Both the position numbers and the translations under genes were made by a program. Of a DNA stretch of 64,000 nucleotides, positions 9,645 through 18,408 are shown piece by piece; positions within the stretch are counted from its first letter, which is position 1; each line of letters begins with the position of its first letter. Where the stretch lies: the NCBI RefSeq assembly GCF_038505995.1, contig NZ_CP128414.1, forward strand, positions 708,692 through 772,691, read 5' to 3'. Source of the stretch: Candidatus Phytoplasma asteris. GTDB lineage: Bacteria > Bacillota_I > Bacilli_A > Acholeplasmatales > Acholeplasmataceae. The notes below the pieces were generated by a model. The model saw only the letters and a list, made by a program, of their open reading frames with translations, was not told the DNA's origin and made no database searches.

Positions 9645-10345
9645 TTATCTCAGATTTTGAATATATTGAGATGGAGTTGAATAGTTTAATTTACTTAAAA
9701 TCCATTGATTATTCCAAAATTTAAGAAAATGATTAATTAATTTTTTCATTTTATCAGGATATTTTTGAAATAAAAATGGATTTTGATGTTGTAAGATCGT
9801 TTTCATTTGGCCGAAAAAGTTTTCAATGATAGCGTTATCACGAGGAGTAGCTTTTCTTGACATGCTAATTAAAAAACCTTTTTTTATTAAAGTTTGTTGA
9901 ATTTTGAGTGATTGATAAACTTTTCCTTGATCGGAGTGAATAATACAAGGTTCTTTTAATGAAGGTAATTTTTTGATGGTGTTTAAAACTAAATCTTTAT
10001 TTTGTTGGTTTGAAACATGTGAAGTGATGATTTGGTTATTAAAAGAGTCAATAATACAAGAAAAATAGAGAAAACCTTGATTATTTTTAAAATAAGTAAT
10101 ATCAGTAAAGAGTTTTTGGAGGGGTTTGGTAGCCATAAAATCTTGATTGATTAAATTAGGAATTATTTGGAGATTATTTTTTAAATTACGATAAGTAAAA
10201 TTTTTTTTGATTCTTAAACGACAACTAATGTCGTTTTTTTCATGATAGTGTAAACTTTTTTCTTGGTAATGAATTCGTTAAAAGTTTTTTGGTATAAATC
10301 ATTGATTTTGCGATGACCGTAAAAATATTGATAATGGAGACATAA
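9645..10345 (-). pseudogene. tra5: tra5 (IS3-family transposase OrfB), truncated
   Basis: C-terminal integrase core of an IS150-type transposase. The DDE residues are visible: D in FTDITYF, D in IIHSDQG, E in IIENFFGQM. The open frame runs from 9645 to about 10236 (163 residues from the first ATG); one A is missing from an A-run near 10231, and the upstream frame reads FITKKKVYTIM and GHRKINDLYQKTF before ending at about 10345. There the sequence switches to a sigma-factor fragment on the other strand. OrfA and the N-terminal part of OrfB are missing, so it cannot encode active transposase. Confidence 0.9.
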
Positions 10346-10350
10346 ATCAA

Positions 10351-10602
10351 ATAAATAAACTAAACCCCCATCAATTATGGTTAAAACAAGTTAATCATGA
10401 AATTTTTTTAAAAAAAATGAAAGTTAAGTTAAGCAAAACCGAATTCAAAATTATCCATTTAAGTTTTGGCGTTCCTTTAGGGAATATCAATGAAGATTAT
10501 CAAAAATGTTATACCAACACCGAAATATCTGAAAAACTTAATTTATCTTTAAAACAAGTAGAAAATATTAAAAACATCGCTATCAAAAAATTAAAAAAAT
10601 AA
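10351..10602 (+). pseudogene. PMU sigma-factor C-terminal fragment (region 4)
   Basis: The open frame has no upstream start and begins at the tra5 junction; from LNPHQLWLKQV onward it aligns with residues 117-205 of the intact sigma factor at 21949-22584. It retains the region-4 helix-turn-helix (EISEKLNLSLKQVENIKN). The -10-binding region 2 is gone, so it cannot act as a sigma factor. It precedes an ssb gene just as the intact sigma gene does, showing the original gene order sigma-ssb-HU. Confidence 0.85.
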
Positions 10603-10692
10603 AAAAACGTTAAAACCTATCGTTCGTCCGTAATGACGTTAAACTATTAATTCAAAAAAATATTTCGTTTAAGTGATAAAAAAATAAAAATC

Positions 10693-10719
10693 AGATTACT
10701 TTAAAGTAATCTTTTTTTT
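10693..10719 (+). terminator. Terminator after the sigma fragment
   Basis: Perfect 20-base palindrome AGATTACTTTAAAGTAATCT followed by eight Ts. Confidence 0.8.
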
Positions 10720-10864
10720 ATATCCAAATCAAGCATAAAACTTTTGAAACAATAGTAATAAAAGATTCCAAAACCAATAAATCAAATAGTCGTACAATAC
10801 ATTTTTTTCAAAAGTTTTATTAATGAAGAAATCAAATATATATCAAAAAAAGGAAAAATAAAAT

Positions 10865-11194
10865 ATGTTAAATAAAGTTCAATTAATCGGCCGTCTCAGC
10901 CATGATTTAGAAAAACAATATATCAATTCAAACAACGAACAAATCCCTAAAATCGATTTTCAATTAGCAGTTAACCTTAAAGAGATAACCAAATTCATCC
11001 CTTGTGTTGTTTTTCGAAAACAAGCTGACAACATGAAAAAATATTTACATAAAGGTTCAAAAATTTATCTTGAAGGGATTTTATCCATCCAAAAATACAC
11101 GAATAATGAAGGTAAAACCAAAATCAATACTAAAGTTATTCTTCAAAACGTGATCTTTTTAGATAATAAACCTCAAGAAAATTTACCTTTTTAA
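10865..11194 (+). CDS. ssb: Single-stranded DNA-binding protein (PMU copy)
   Basis: OB-fold single-stranded DNA-binding protein. It starts with the typical MLNKVQLIGRL, and has IPCVVFRKQADNMKKYLHKGSKIYLEG and a final LDNKPQ. At 109 residues it is just the OB domain and lacks the acidic C-terminal tail (DDIPF-type) that recruits partner proteins in other bacteria. An AAAAAGGAA ribosome site precedes the ATG. A paralogue sits at 22578-22892 in the same order (sigma, ssb, HU), so both come from copies of one mobile unit. Likely role: replication of the mobile unit. Confidence 0.9.
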   Translation: MLNKVQLIGRLSHDLEKQYINSNNEQIPKIDFQLAVNLKEITKFIPCVVFRKQADNMKKYLHKGSKIYLEGILSIQKYTNNEGKTKINTKVILQNVIFLDNKPQENLPF

Positions 11195-11235
11195 AAAAAT
11201 AGATTTAATAACAATCAAATAAACTATAATCATCT

Positions 11236-11262
11236 AACCCCTTTTGAAAAAAGGGTTTTTTT
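11236..11262 (+). terminator. Terminator between ssb and HU
   Basis: AACCC(C)TTTT / AAAAAGGGTT hairpin followed by a run of seven Ts, in the 134-base gap between ssb and the HU gene. Confidence 0.7.
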
Positions 11263-11328
11263 ATTTGAAAAAAACACAACAAATTGGTAAGAACACCAAA
11301 AGAAATAAAAAAATAAAGGAGAAAAAAT

Positions 11329-11619
11329 ATGAATAAAAAAGAATTAATTAAAAAAATCGCTTTAGCCAACAAAACTTCCGTAACTAAAACCGAAGAGTTT
11401 TTTAACTCATTTGAGAATACTTTAATTGAAGCAATCACTACTAATGAAGAAGTAGTTTTATCACCTCAAATTGGTAAATTCAAACTAAAATCAAGAAAAG
11501 CCTACATCGGTAGAAACCCTAAAACAAAGAAAAAACTAAAAATTCCTGCCAAAACGGTAGTAACTTTCAAATTATCTAAAGCCATTAAAGATAAAGTGAA
11601 AGATTTAATTTTAAAATAA
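11329..11619 (+). CDS. himA: HU/IHF-like DNA-bending protein (PMU copy 1)
   Basis: Small histone-like protein that binds and bends DNA. Full HU fold in 96 residues: MNKKELIKKIA start, the conserved EEVVLSPQIGKF segment, and the arm with GRNPKTKKK then IPAKTVVTFKLSKAIKDKV. The proline of the RNP arm tip, which intercalates into DNA, is present. AAGGAG ribosome site before the ATG. Paralogues are at 22950-23282 and 28606-28896. Located between ssb and an AAA+ ATPase on the same strand, so it is part of the mobile-unit block. Confidence 0.92.
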   Translation: MNKKELIKKIALANKTSVTKTEEFFNSFENTLIEAITTNEEVVLSPQIGKFKLKSRKAYIGRNPKTKKKLKIPAKTVVTFKLSKAIKDKVKDLILK

Positions 11620-11661
11620 CTAAATTATTTTATTTCAAAAACTTAAGAAAGGAGGTTATCT

Positions 11662-13986
11662 ATGACATTAAATAAAAAAATTTATCTGAGTTTGATCGGA
11701 TTATTAAGTTTAGGTTTTTTGGTTTTATTAATCTTTGGTATCACTCGTTCTCGCTCAACAACTAAAACTCCATCGTTAACTCAAAAACCTCCATCAACAC
11801 AACAACAAGAGATCGACAACCAAATCAAATTAGAACAAGCCAAAATCCAAGAACTCCAACAACAAGATCAAACCTTAAAAACCCAAATTGATGAAAATGT
11901 TAAAACTTTAACCGACATTATTACTAAAATTAAAACTCTCCAAACTGAATTAACTAATAATACTCAATTACCTCCAAACATGAAAACCCAAAAACAACAA
12001 CAATTAACAGAACTGAAAACTCAACAACAAACCCAACAAACTATAGTCAATAATTTAATAGAACAAAGAAAAGCTTTAAACCAAAATCAAAAAGAAAAAC
12101 AAGAAGAATTAGAAAAATTAGCGCAAGAAAAAGCGCAACTGCAAACCCAAGAAAACCTCCAACAACAAATTTTTCAATTAAACCAAGCTCTTAATTATGT
12201 CGAAGCTAATCAAAAAAGAATTGAAGAATTAAAAACTCAAAAAGAATATCAAAAAAATCAAACTGAGTTAAAAAATTTCAAGGATTTTCAACTGTTCTTA
12301 ACTGATCAAAAATTATCTTTTGAAAAACAAAAGAAAAATTTAACTACCCAATTAAATCATTTAAAAGAAAATAAACCGCTTCCTTATACTAAAAAACAAG
12401 TGAAATTCAAAGACGTTTACGGCATGGAAAGTGAAAAAGAAGAATTAGAAGACTTATTAACTTATTTTCGCACGAACCAATCTTTAATTAACTTCGATCA
12501 AGTCCGCCCCAAAGGTTATTTACTTTATGGACCCCCAGGAACAGGAAAAACCTTTTTAATCAAAGCTCTTTGTGGGGAAGCTAATGTTCACTTTATTAAT
12601 TTAATTCCTTCAAAATTCCGACAAAAATACATCGGAGAAGGGGAAAAAGAAGTGGAGAAAGTTTGGCAAGAAGCCGAAAATCATGATAAAACCATTATCT
12701 TTATTGATGAAATTGAAGGTTTAGAAAATCGTAATGATTCCAACATTTCTTCAGGAGGAGTCAATGTGATTAATACTTTATTAGATAAATTAGATGGGTT
12801 TAATAGTAGTAATAAAAAAATTGTCTTAATGGGATCTACTAATAACCTTCATAAAATTGATACCGCTTTACGCAGTCGTTTTAGTAAAGAAATCTATATC
12901 GGTCATTTAAAAGATTCCGAAATTGAAGGTTATTTAAAAAATATTATTGTTCCTTATCAAATTAGTTATCATACTTTTTTAGCTTTAAAAGATATTACCC
13001 AATTATGTCAAGGTAAAAATCTTTCTAACCGCGATTTAACCACAATCATCGAAGAAGCTTACAAAAAAACCGCTAAATGGGCTCAACAAAACCCTCAAAC
13101 TCACGAAGTCATGTTACCTTCGGATCTCGAAGAAGTCTTAAATTTGAAATTAAAAACAAAACCTGATCATCAACAAGTAAAACAACGTCGAGTAGCTTGT
13201 GAAAACCAATACGCTCAATGGCGTGAAGGAATCCTTCAATATTTATATAAACCCAAAGATGAAACTAAAATTGAATGTCACTATACCTTTGATGGTTTAA
13301 ACGGCATTAACTATTACAATCGTCGCTATACTCAAATCCAATCGGAATTAACTAACATTAATCAGCAATTAACTAAAATCCGCCAAGAAAATAAAATTCC
13401 ACAATTAGAACAAGAATTAGTAACCTTAAATCAAACGCCTGACAAATACGAACAAACCATTAAAGATAAAAACCAAGAAATCATCGACATTAAAAACGAT
13501 CTTAAAACTCTTCCAACTCAAGAAGAAAGTTTAAGAAAAGAATTAAAGCTGGTCGAAAATCGTCGTGAACTTCAAAAAGAACCATCTAACCTCGCCAACT
13601 ACATCAGAGAAGGTTATCCTTTCGACCGTTCGAATAACAGAGGATTTAATTATGAGAAAACCTCCGTGAACGGATTTGAATTTTCTAGTTTCGACATAAA
13701 AAATGAAAGTCAATTATTTGTATATGTAGACTTAGAAAAACAATTCAACGAAGACTCAGGCGGTAACTGTTTAATCCTTAAATACAAAGGCCCAAAAGAC
13801 TTGATAGAAAAAGACAAAGACTACTACCTTGGAAGAGCACACATTTCCAACTCCAATTTCAAATTAACCAATTTCCATCTCCACTTCAACCCTGTCCGTA
13901 AAACTTTATCTCTTTATGAAGGTAAACACAATAACGATAAAGCCAAAGAAGCCGAAAATAATAAAAGAACCAACGATGACTGGTGA
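11662..13986 (+). CDS. Membrane-anchored AAA+ ATPase, FtsH-like but without the protease domain
   Basis: 774 residues. N-terminal membrane helix (about 8-27), a long Gln/Lys/Glu-rich coiled coil (about 45-240), then an FtsH-type AAA domain: Walker A GPPGTGKT (290-297), Walker B FIDE (347-350), second region of homology GSTNNLHKIDTALRSRF (391-407). Where FtsH continues into its zinc protease with HEAGH, this protein has no HExxH motif; instead there is a second coiled coil (about 545-640) and a 130-residue C-terminal domain that I cannot assign. AAGGAGG ribosome site before the ATG. Relatives in phytoplasma mobile units are often called ATP-dependent Zn protease, a name the sequence does not support here. 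It sits between HU and a secreted effector gene. Substrate unknown. Confidence 0.85.
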   Translation: MTLNKKIYLSLIGLLSLGFLVLLIFGITRSRSTTKTPSLTQKPPSTQQQEIDNQIKLEQAKIQELQQQDQTLKTQIDENVKTLTDIITKIKTLQTELTNNTQLPPNMKTQKQQQLTELKTQQQTQQTIVNNLIEQRKALNQNQKEKQEELEKLAQEKAQLQTQENLQQQIFQLNQALNYVEANQKRIEELKTQKEYQKNQTELKNFKDFQLFLTDQKLSFEKQKKNLTTQLNHLKENKPLPYTKKQVKFKDVYGMESEKEELEDLLTYFRTNQSLINFDQVRPKGYLLYGPPGTGKTFLIKALCGEANVHFINLIPSKFRQKYIGEGEKEVEKVWQEAENHDKTIIFIDEIEGLENRNDSNISSGGVNVINTLLDKLDGFNSSNKKIVLMGSTNNLHKIDTALRSRFSKEIYIGHLKDSEIEGYLKNIIVPYQISYHTFLALKDITQLCQGKNLSNRDLTTIIEEAYKKTAKWAQQNPQTHEVMLPSDLEEVLNLKLKTKPDHQQVKQRRVACENQYAQWREGILQYLYKPKDETKIECHYTFDGLNGINYYNRRYTQIQSELTNINQQLTKIRQENKIPQLEQELVTLNQTPDKYEQTIKDKNQEIIDIKNDLKTLPTQEESLRKELKLVENRRELQKEPSNLANYIREGYPFDRSNNRGFNYEKTSVNGFEFSSFDIKNESQLFVYVDLEKQFNEDSGGNCLILKYKGPKDLIEKDKDYYLGRAHISNSNFKLTNFHLHFNPVRKTLSLYEGKHNNDKAKEAENNKRTNDDW

Positions 13987-14020
13987 TAAAAAAGAATAAA
14001 AATAAAAGGAGATTTAATTA

Positions 14021-14497
14021 ATGTTTCAATTACAAAATCAATTTAAAATAATAAGTTTTTGTTTATTTATTTTCTTGGGATTATTTTTAATTACTAATAA
14101 TTCAGTAATGGCGATGAATAATTTAAATGATGAAAATTCAATAAACAATGAAATTAATAAACTTTATTGGGAAAGAAAAAATTTAGCTACTAAAATTTCA
14201 TATTTTCACATTCATCATCTAGATGATGATATAAATTTACAAAAAGAATTACATAATTTAGATCAAACAATTAAAAATCTTTATCAAAGGCTTTCTGATG
14301 TCAATAATTTAAAGTATATAAACGAAAAAATTTGGGATTATTCATATGAACGAAATCAAGTAGCTATTAAAATTTTAAGTCGTTCATATCAAGACCCTAC
14401 AATGCAAGAACTTATTACAAATCATCAAGAATTAGTGAAAATAATTAAGAATTTAAACCAAAAATATATTAATTTACAATATAAATTAAACAAATAA
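14021..14497 (+). CDS. Secreted effector candidate with SVM-type signal peptide
   Basis: 158 residues. The first 32 form the phytoplasma 'sequence-variable mosaic' signal (MF-x-LxNQFKIIS, hydrophobic FCLFIFLGLFLI, then VMAM with cleavage expected after VMA), which is highly conserved among otherwise unrelated secreted proteins. The mature part (about 126 residues) is highly charged, without Cys, and predicted by eye to be helical/coiled coil, with leucines spaced as in amphipathic helices; this resembles the helical SAP54/PHYL-like effectors in style, but I cannot claim homology. AAAGGAG ribosome site. It follows the AAA+ ATPase by 34 bases and ends in a strong terminator, so it is likely the last gene of that operon. 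The protein is probably exported by Sec into host cells. Confidence 0.85.
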   Translation: MFQLQNQFKIISFCLFIFLGLFLITNNSVMAMNNLNDENSINNEINKLYWERKNLATKISYFHIHHLDDDINLQKELHNLDQTIKNLYQRLSDVNNLKYINEKIWDYSYERNQVAIKILSRSYQDPTMQELITNHQELVKIIKNLNQKYINLQYKLNK

Positions 14498-14519
14498 TTA
14501 AATTTTTTAATTACAAACC

Positions 14520-14545
14520 AAGACCCTTTTCAGGGTCTTTTTTTA
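14520..14545 (+). terminator. Terminator after the SVM effector gene
   Basis: Perfect stem AAGACCC / GGGTCTT with a 6-base loop and a T-run. Confidence 0.88.
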
Positions 14546-14587
14546 TTTAACAACTCACTCAACAATTAGAAAGAAAACCAAAAAACT

Positions 14588-14806
14588 ATGTTCATTAAAA
14601 AAATCTTTACATCTTTACCTAGTAATCTCATCTTTTTCATCATCACTCTACTTTCATTTCTTCCAATTATCACCATTTATTACGTCATTAAGTTCTATCT
14701 TTTCACCGTCAAACTAAGTATTCACCAACTAAAACAAGGAATAGTGGCTAGGATGTATCAATATTTAACTACTAAGAAGACAAATCATCATGTGGCATTT
14801 CATTAA
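14588..14806 (+). CDS. Small membrane protein
   Basis: 72 residues with two hydrophobic helices (about 11-33 and 35-50, possibly one hairpin), then a basic tail. Unknown family. Its end overlaps the next gene (14790) by 17 bases, which suggests coupled translation. Small membrane proteins of this kind repeatedly follow the effector gene in phytoplasma mobile units. No clear Shine-Dalgarno site; start chosen as the first ATG in frame. Confidence 0.6.
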   Translation: MFIKKIFTSLPSNLIFFIITLLSFLPIITIYYVIKFYLFTVKLSIHQLKQGIVARMYQYLTTKKTNHHVAFH

Positions 14807-15038
14807 TACTTGGTTAACCAAGCTAAATAATGGCCTTAAAACTATCAGTCATTATTTCTTTACTTATCAAAATCAATGGTTAAACTTAGGTTTATTAATA
14901 ATTATTTTATTATTTCTTCCTCATTTCTTATATTTAATTGATTTTCTTTTTAAATGTCTTTATCACGTTCTACGGTTTATTTATTATTTAGGAAAATATC
15001 TTTTATTATTATTAAAAAAAATTTTTAAGAAAGAATAA
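14790..15038 (+). CDS. Small membrane protein
   Basis: 82 residues with two hydrophobic helices (about 31-52 and 58-76) and a Lys-rich C-terminus, so both ends probably face the cytoplasm. It overlaps the previous gene and is followed five bases later by the start of a further reading frame cut by an IS end. Unknown function. A role in the membrane together with the preceding protein is inference from their overlap. Confidence 0.6.
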   Translation: MWHFINTWLTKLNNGLKTISHYFFTYQNQWLNLGLLIIILLFLPHFLYLIDFLFKCLYHVLRFIYYLGKYLLLLLKKIFKKE

Positions 15039-15043
15039 TTATT

Positions 15044-15091
15044 ATGAGAATCAAAAACTTAAATCAACGCACCCAATTATGGTATCAATGA
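15044..15091 (+). pseudogene. 5' stub of a gene cut off by an IS end
   Basis: ATG plus 14 codons (MRIKNLNQRTQLWYQ), then TGA, and three bases later the TGTTCCG end of an IS element at 15094. Spacing behind the upstream gene and sudden termination at the IS boundary suggest a longer gene was truncated. The product is unknown. Confidence 0.45.
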
Positions 15092-15093
15092 GA

Positions 15094-15415
15094 TGTTCCG
15101 TTTTTTTAGACAAATTTTGTCTTTAAAATTGTTCTTTAAGACTTAAAATTAAGTAGATAATTTCATATCTTTTCAAACTAAGGAAATATTTTTTTTAAAT
15201 TTCAAAAAGTTTCTAAAACTTTTAATAATTCATTAATTTCAAAAGATATTTTTATTAAATATTTTATCTTTACACTATATAGTTAGGTAAAAAAAGTTAA
15301 AATTCCGTTAAGAAAATGAAAACATAATTATTTTTTTGCGTAATTATGTTATTTTGATTAAAAAATGCGCAAAAAGATAACCTTTTTCAAAGTTGAAAAT
15401 TTGAAATAAAAAAAT
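15094..15415 (-). repeat. Terminal region of a tra5-type IS element (copy 2)
   Basis: Starts TGTTCCGTTTTTTTAGACAA at 15094 and runs to the tra5 stop. Nearly the same 300 bases recur at 27711-28035. The block includes an inverted pair formed by TTTCATATCTTTTCAAACTAA and a later TTAATTTCAAAAGATAT. Confidence 0.85.
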
Positions 15416-15417
15416 TA

Positions 15418-16390
15418 TTATCTAAAATTTTGACAATATTGAGAAGGTAATGAATAATTTAATTTAGCTAAAATCCATTGATTGTTCCAAAATTTAGGGA
15501 AATAATTGATTATTTTTTTAACTTTTTCAGGTGATTTTTGAAATAAAAAAGGATGTTGATGTTGTAAGATAGTTTTCATTTGGCCGAAAAAGTTTTCAAT
15601 TACAGCGTTATCACGTGGAGTAGCTTTTCTCGATATGCTGATTAAAAAACCTTTTTTAATTAGTGTTTGTTGGACTTTTTGTGATTGATAAACTGTGCCT
15701 TGGTCGGAATGAATGATACAAGGTTCTTTTAATAGAGGTAATTTTTGGATGGTGTTTAAAACTAATTCTTTATTTTGATGTTTGGAAGTGTGGGAAGCGA
15801 TAATTTGGTTGTTGAAAGAATCAATAATACAAGAAAAATATAAAAATACTTGGGGAGTTTTGAAATAAGTTATGTCGGTAAATAGTTTTTTCATGGGTTT
15901 AGTTGATATAAAGTCTTGATTAATTAAATTGTCTACCACTTTTAATTTAGCTTTTAAATTATTTTTATAATAATATTTATTTTTTTTAATTCTTAAACGA
16001 CAAAAAATACCGTTTTCTTTCATAATAGTATAAATTTTTTTCTTGGTAATGTTTTCGTTAAAAGTTTTTTGGTATAAATCAGTGATTTTACGATGACCGC
16101 AAAAATATTTTTCTTGTAAACATAAAGCTTTGATGCGATTTTGTTGTAATAAGTATTTTTCTTTTTTTGGCTTTTATTTTATTTTTGACTTTCAACCAAT
16201 AATAAGTGCTTCTTTTGGTTTGATAGTTTTTAAAATGGTTGTTAAATTTAGTTTTTGATTAAATTGTTTAACTAATTCGAAAACAGTTTTTTTATCAGTT
16301 TTTTGGTTTTTTTCATTAGAGTTTGTAATAATTTATTTTTTTGTTTCTCTTTTTCTATTATTTTAGCTATTTTTTCATGATTTAAATATT
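15418..16390 (-). pseudogene. tra5: tra5 (IS3-family transposase), frameshifted
   Basis: Longest tra5 copy in the window. The integrase core is open from 15418 to about 16172 (about 250 codons, 201 residues from the first ATG) with D in FTDITYF, D in IIHSDQG and E in VIENFFGQM. Near 16165-16180 an A-run shifts the frame; upstream pieces read TKRSTYYWLKVKNK (start of OrfB) and FELVKQFNQKLNLTTILKTI (OrfA-like) in other frames. All catalytic residues survive but the N-terminal DNA-binding part is broken, so activity is unlikely unless programmed frameshifting bridges more than one lesion. Confidence 0.85.
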
Positions 16391-16800
16391 GTTTCCTTTT
16401 TTTATATCATATACATAACCATTATAACTCTGAATGATTATATTTATTTAAAAAAGGGGGTAGCGCGCAACTGGGGGATTTTTATTTTTCTTCTTCTTTT
16501 ATTTATGTGTACTTATGATTGTTATTAGCGCTTCAGCGCGTTAGGGTATTGTGTTTGGATAATTTTAAACAACTCTTTTTAATAATGGAAAGGGAAAATA
16601 GGGAGTTATTTATATATCGAAAAATAATAATGATAGATAAAAGATACAACGATAATATCAAATATCGAGTATCATTATCATTATCGATATAATATATAAA
16701 ATATCACTCCTTAAAAATGTTTGGTTTTGTCAAAGAATTTTAAATATTGAAAGTGTTATAAAACTGTTAGTGAAGTGTTATAAAACTGTTAGTTAAGTGT
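16391..16800. repeat. Repeat-rich gene-free stretch with palindrome and tandem repeat
   Basis: Holds a GC-rich patch (GCGCGC at 16461), a small hairpin at about 16527-16543 (AGCGC/GCGC), an imperfect inverted repeat with arms of about 22 bases near 16612-16640 and 16670-16692 (TATATCGA... / ...TCGATATA), and a tandem duplication of about 22 bases containing GTGTTATAAAACTGTTAGT (from 16751). No coding sense in any frame. Could be a regulatory or replication site of a mobile unit; that is inference. Confidence 0.55.
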
Positions 16801-17427
16801 TTATTTGATTTTAGATATATATTTATACATGGGATGTATTTTTTTAACCCGATAGCCCTGTTTATTTTTGGTTAAAAATAATTTGATGTGTTTTAAATCT
16901 TCCGATTGATAATAAATAACATTTAATCCTTTTTTATAATTTGTTTTTATAGGATTGTTATATTTATCTACTTTTTTAGCATCTAATTTATATAATTTTA
17001 AAGTTTCTAGTTTGTCTATGATTATCTTACTTATTAATTCTTTAATATAATCTTTTTGTTCTTTAAGATAATTAATTTGGAAGATAGGGAAATGTGTTTT
17101 AAGGGTATTATTTTGGTGTTTTGGGGGTGTTATTGGGTTGGTAAGGGTTAGATTATTATCATTTTCGGAAGAGTGATTTTTGATTATTTCTATTCTATAC
17201 TTTTTCATTTCATCTAAGATTTGAGGGTCTACAAATAGAGTTTGGTTTTTAGGGCGGTAGTTTGTTTGTTGATAGGAATTTTTCTTTTTAGAATGAGAAA
17301 CAATTGTAATATTTAATAATTCTCCTTTTAATGTTTGTAAAAAGTTTTTGATTTGAACTAAGTCGTTGGGGGTTGATTTTGTTTCCCAACCGCCCCTAAT
17401 GATTCCTTGATTTGTTTCTTTTTTCAT
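16801..17427 (-). CDS. Hypothetical protein of phytoplasma mobile units
   Basis: 208 residues, soluble, basic (many Lys and Asn), with no signal peptide or membrane helix. Not recognised as a known domain. The N-terminal half carries a Ser/Thr/Asn-rich linker (about 85-115), and the C-terminal half has alternating charged and hydrophobic residues. Excellent AGGAG ribosome site six bases before the ATG, so the start is clear. It lies downstream of the dnaG remnant on the same strand, so it was probably in one replication operon with dnaB-dnaG. It has no frameshift and may still be expressed. Confidence 0.6.
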   Translation of the reverse strand: MKKETNQGIIRGGWETKSTPNDLVQIKNFLQTLKGELLNITIVSHSKKKNSYQQTNYRPKNQTLFVDPQILDEMKKYRIEIIKNHSSENDNNLTLTNPITPPKHQNNTLKTHFPIFQINYLKEQKDYIKELISKIIIDKLETLKLYKLDAKKVDKYNNPIKTNYKKGLNVIYYQSEDLKHIKLFLTKNKQGYRVKKIHPMYKYISKIK

Positions 17428-17439
17428 ATTTTTCTCCTT

Positions 17440-17580
17440 TTGTTTGGTTTTTTTTATAAAAATAAAAATCCCCGAATTTGTGAAAAATAAAATCGCAAAA
17501 TTTAGGGGTATATGCGCGTGTTTGGGGGTATGTTAATGTTATTATACATGTAAGGTTTAATATATTAGTTAAAAAAAGCA
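17440..17580 (-). promoter_or_regulatory. Possible promoter and leader of the 208-residue gene
   Basis: On the minus strand a TGTATAAT box (about 17548-17555) lies upstream of a leader containing repeated CCCC motifs. An imperfect hairpin, CCCCGAATTT (plus strand 17470-17479) pairing with AAATTTAGGGG (17494-17504), sits just before the ribosome site. No known riboswitch was recognised. Confidence 0.35.
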
Positions 17581-17586
17581 ATAATT

Positions 17587-18408
17587 TTAATCAATTATTT
17601 CTACTTTGTCTTTTCCAAAAAAATAAATAGCTAAATCGACTATGATTTTATTTTTGGCCTCTTCATAAGTAATGTATGGGTCTAAAAAACATTTTTGATA
17701 TGCTTCTTTTCCGAATTGTCGCAATAAATCATCAACATCTTTACAAGTTTTATCATAAGGTGGTAAAATGCGTCTAATTTCGTAAATAATATTTTCTTCT
17801 TTAAGTTGTTCTCCTAAGGCTTCACTTCGTTTTTGACCTGTTTCATCATTATCTAAGGCAATAATTACTTTGATATTTTCTTTTTTTAGAATTTCTATTT
17901 GTGATTTAGAAAGTAGTTGAGTGACACAAATGAGACCGACAACGTTTTTAATATTGTTTTGCCAACAACTAATGACATCGAAAAAACCTTCATGAATAAT
18001 AATGGTTTTCATTTGTTTAATATAAGGTAACGCTTCAAAAAAACGATAACTGAAATGAAAAGTAGGTGTTTGACTAAAATTATTGAGGGATTTATATTTA
18101 GGTTGGAAATAAGAAACTTCGCGAAAGTTATTTTGATAAAAATGAAATGTTTTATTGTATCCATTTTCAATGGGGATAATGATGGAACCATGAAAAGTAT
18201 CGTGATAATATGTTTTATTTTGTTGATTGGTTTTATCTTTAATAAAACCATATTCAATTAATTTTATTGTATCGATATTTTGCTTTTTACAATAATTTAA
18301 TAAACGAAAAGATAAAGGTTTATCAGATAATGGGGCATAACCTAGTTTAAATTCTTTAATAGTTTCTATAGTTAATTTTCTTTTTTGGGTTAAATTCTTG
18401 TTAATTAT
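17587..18408 (-). pseudogene. dnaG: dnaG primase, catalytic-core half without zinc finger
   Basis: Open frame of 273 codons bounded upstream by TAA at 18409-18411. It reads ETIKEFKLGYAPLSDKPLS (start of the core domain), then a YHDTFHGSIIIPIENGYN segment, and a TOPRIM domain with EGFFDV (glutamate) and ALDNDETG (Asp-x-Asp metal site). The zinc-binding domain that DnaG needs for priming is missing; it is found separately at 21393-21659 on the same strand, in the correct order. Translation could only begin at an internal ATG (18012), giving a 141-residue TOPRIM fragment. The gene appears to have been split by about 3 kb of inserted DNA. Confidence 0.85.

Noticed and set aside
18009..18257. 82-codon minus-strand reading frame
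   Set aside because: Out-of-frame shadow; the dnaG core frame is open over the same stretch and makes sense.
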